Program-made: the position numbers and the translations under genes
Shown here: positions 5,771-5,804 of the stretch, piece by piece
Layout: each line of letters begins with the position of its first letter
Position numbering within the stretch: position 1 is the stretch's first letter
NCBI GenBank assembly: GCA_902795715.1
Contig: CADBME010000388.1
Span: forward strand, 1 to 5,804
Source: an uncultured Lachnospiraceae bacterium
Lineage (GTDB): Bacteria > Bacillota_A > Clostridia > Lachnospirales > Lachnospiraceae
Direction: 5' to 3'
Length of the DNA stretch: 5,804 bases
Notes under the pieces: model-generated
Database searches by the model: none
Told to the model about the DNA's origin: nothing
The model's input: the letters and a program-made list of their open reading frames with translations, nothing else

Positions 5771-5804
5771 TCATTGTTTTATTGTCATAACAAAGAAGTC
5801 AAAC

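Noticed and set aside
5751..5774. Seven-codon frame (ATG at 5774, TGA overlapping the binding-protein start) as a regulatory leader peptide.
   Set aside because: It has no SD of its own, its coding bases are the SD of the real gene, and an overlap of the ATGA kind arises often by chance.
5782..5793. Small inverted repeat TTGT-TATG-ACAA as an operator.
   Set aside because: Four-base arms are too short to be meaningful without conservation data.
5776..5802. Possible sigma-70 promoter upstream of the binding protein (TTGACT at 5802-5797, TAAAAC at 5781-5776).
   Set aside because: The spacing is 15 bases, the -10 match is weak, and the predicted transcription start would fall inside the SD site. 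The real promoter is more likely beyond the right edge.

Overview
The window holds one six-gene transcription unit on the minus strand. It reads from a solute-binding lipoprotein near the right edge (5754) to a metallo-hydrolase that runs off the left edge (position 1). The next five genes after the lipoprotein start, in order, at 4021, 3078, 2237, 1453 and 458. Every base is either coding or in short intergenic gaps (119, 4, 13 and 35 nt, plus one 8-nt overlap). I see no rRNA, tRNA, CRISPR array, insertion sequence or plus-strand gene.

The source is probably a Clostridia-type Firmicute, Lachnospiraceae-like. This is inferred from strong AGGAGG-type ribosome binding sites (one a perfect TAAGGAGG), moderate GC content, a short Gram-positive lipoprotein signal peptide ending LTAC|GGSS with a Gly/Ser/Ala linker, and tight gene packing. 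The genus cannot be read from the sequence.

The first five genes form a complete peptide/opine/nickel-type (PepT, Dpp/Opp/Nik) ABC importer. They are a lipid-anchored binding protein (SBP_bac_5), two permeases (DppB/NikB type, then DppC/NikC type) and two ATPases (a short DppD/NikD type, then a DppF/NikE type with a cysteine-rich C-terminal tail). The sixth gene encodes the N-terminal 152 residues of an M14-family zinc hydrolase of the succinylglutamate desuccinylase/aspartoacylase group. Its zinc ligands are visible as HxxE and DxH.

The likely logic is capture outside the cell, two-ATPase-driven import, then intracellular cleavage of an amide or N-acyl bond by the M14 enzyme. The imported compound would then be a peptide-like or N-acylated amino-acid-like molecule; this is inference. 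By-eye comparison gives no support for nickel: the binding protein has DPS where E. coli NikA has its metal-binding His in a DPH motif.

Expression looks finely arranged. A perfect 15-bp hairpin without a U tract separates the binding-protein gene from the permeases, which fits higher yield of the binding protein. The later genes are joined by SD sites built into the preceding gene's end, a stop codon inside an SD, and an 8-nt start/stop overlap. The first permease appears to start at TTG beside a T7 run. No promoter could be assigned with confidence; it probably lies beyond the right edge.

The overall architecture is a known transporter family. The points worth a second look are the coupled hydrolase, the hairpin, the TTG/homopolymer start, and a few unusual residues in the ATPase and binding protein.
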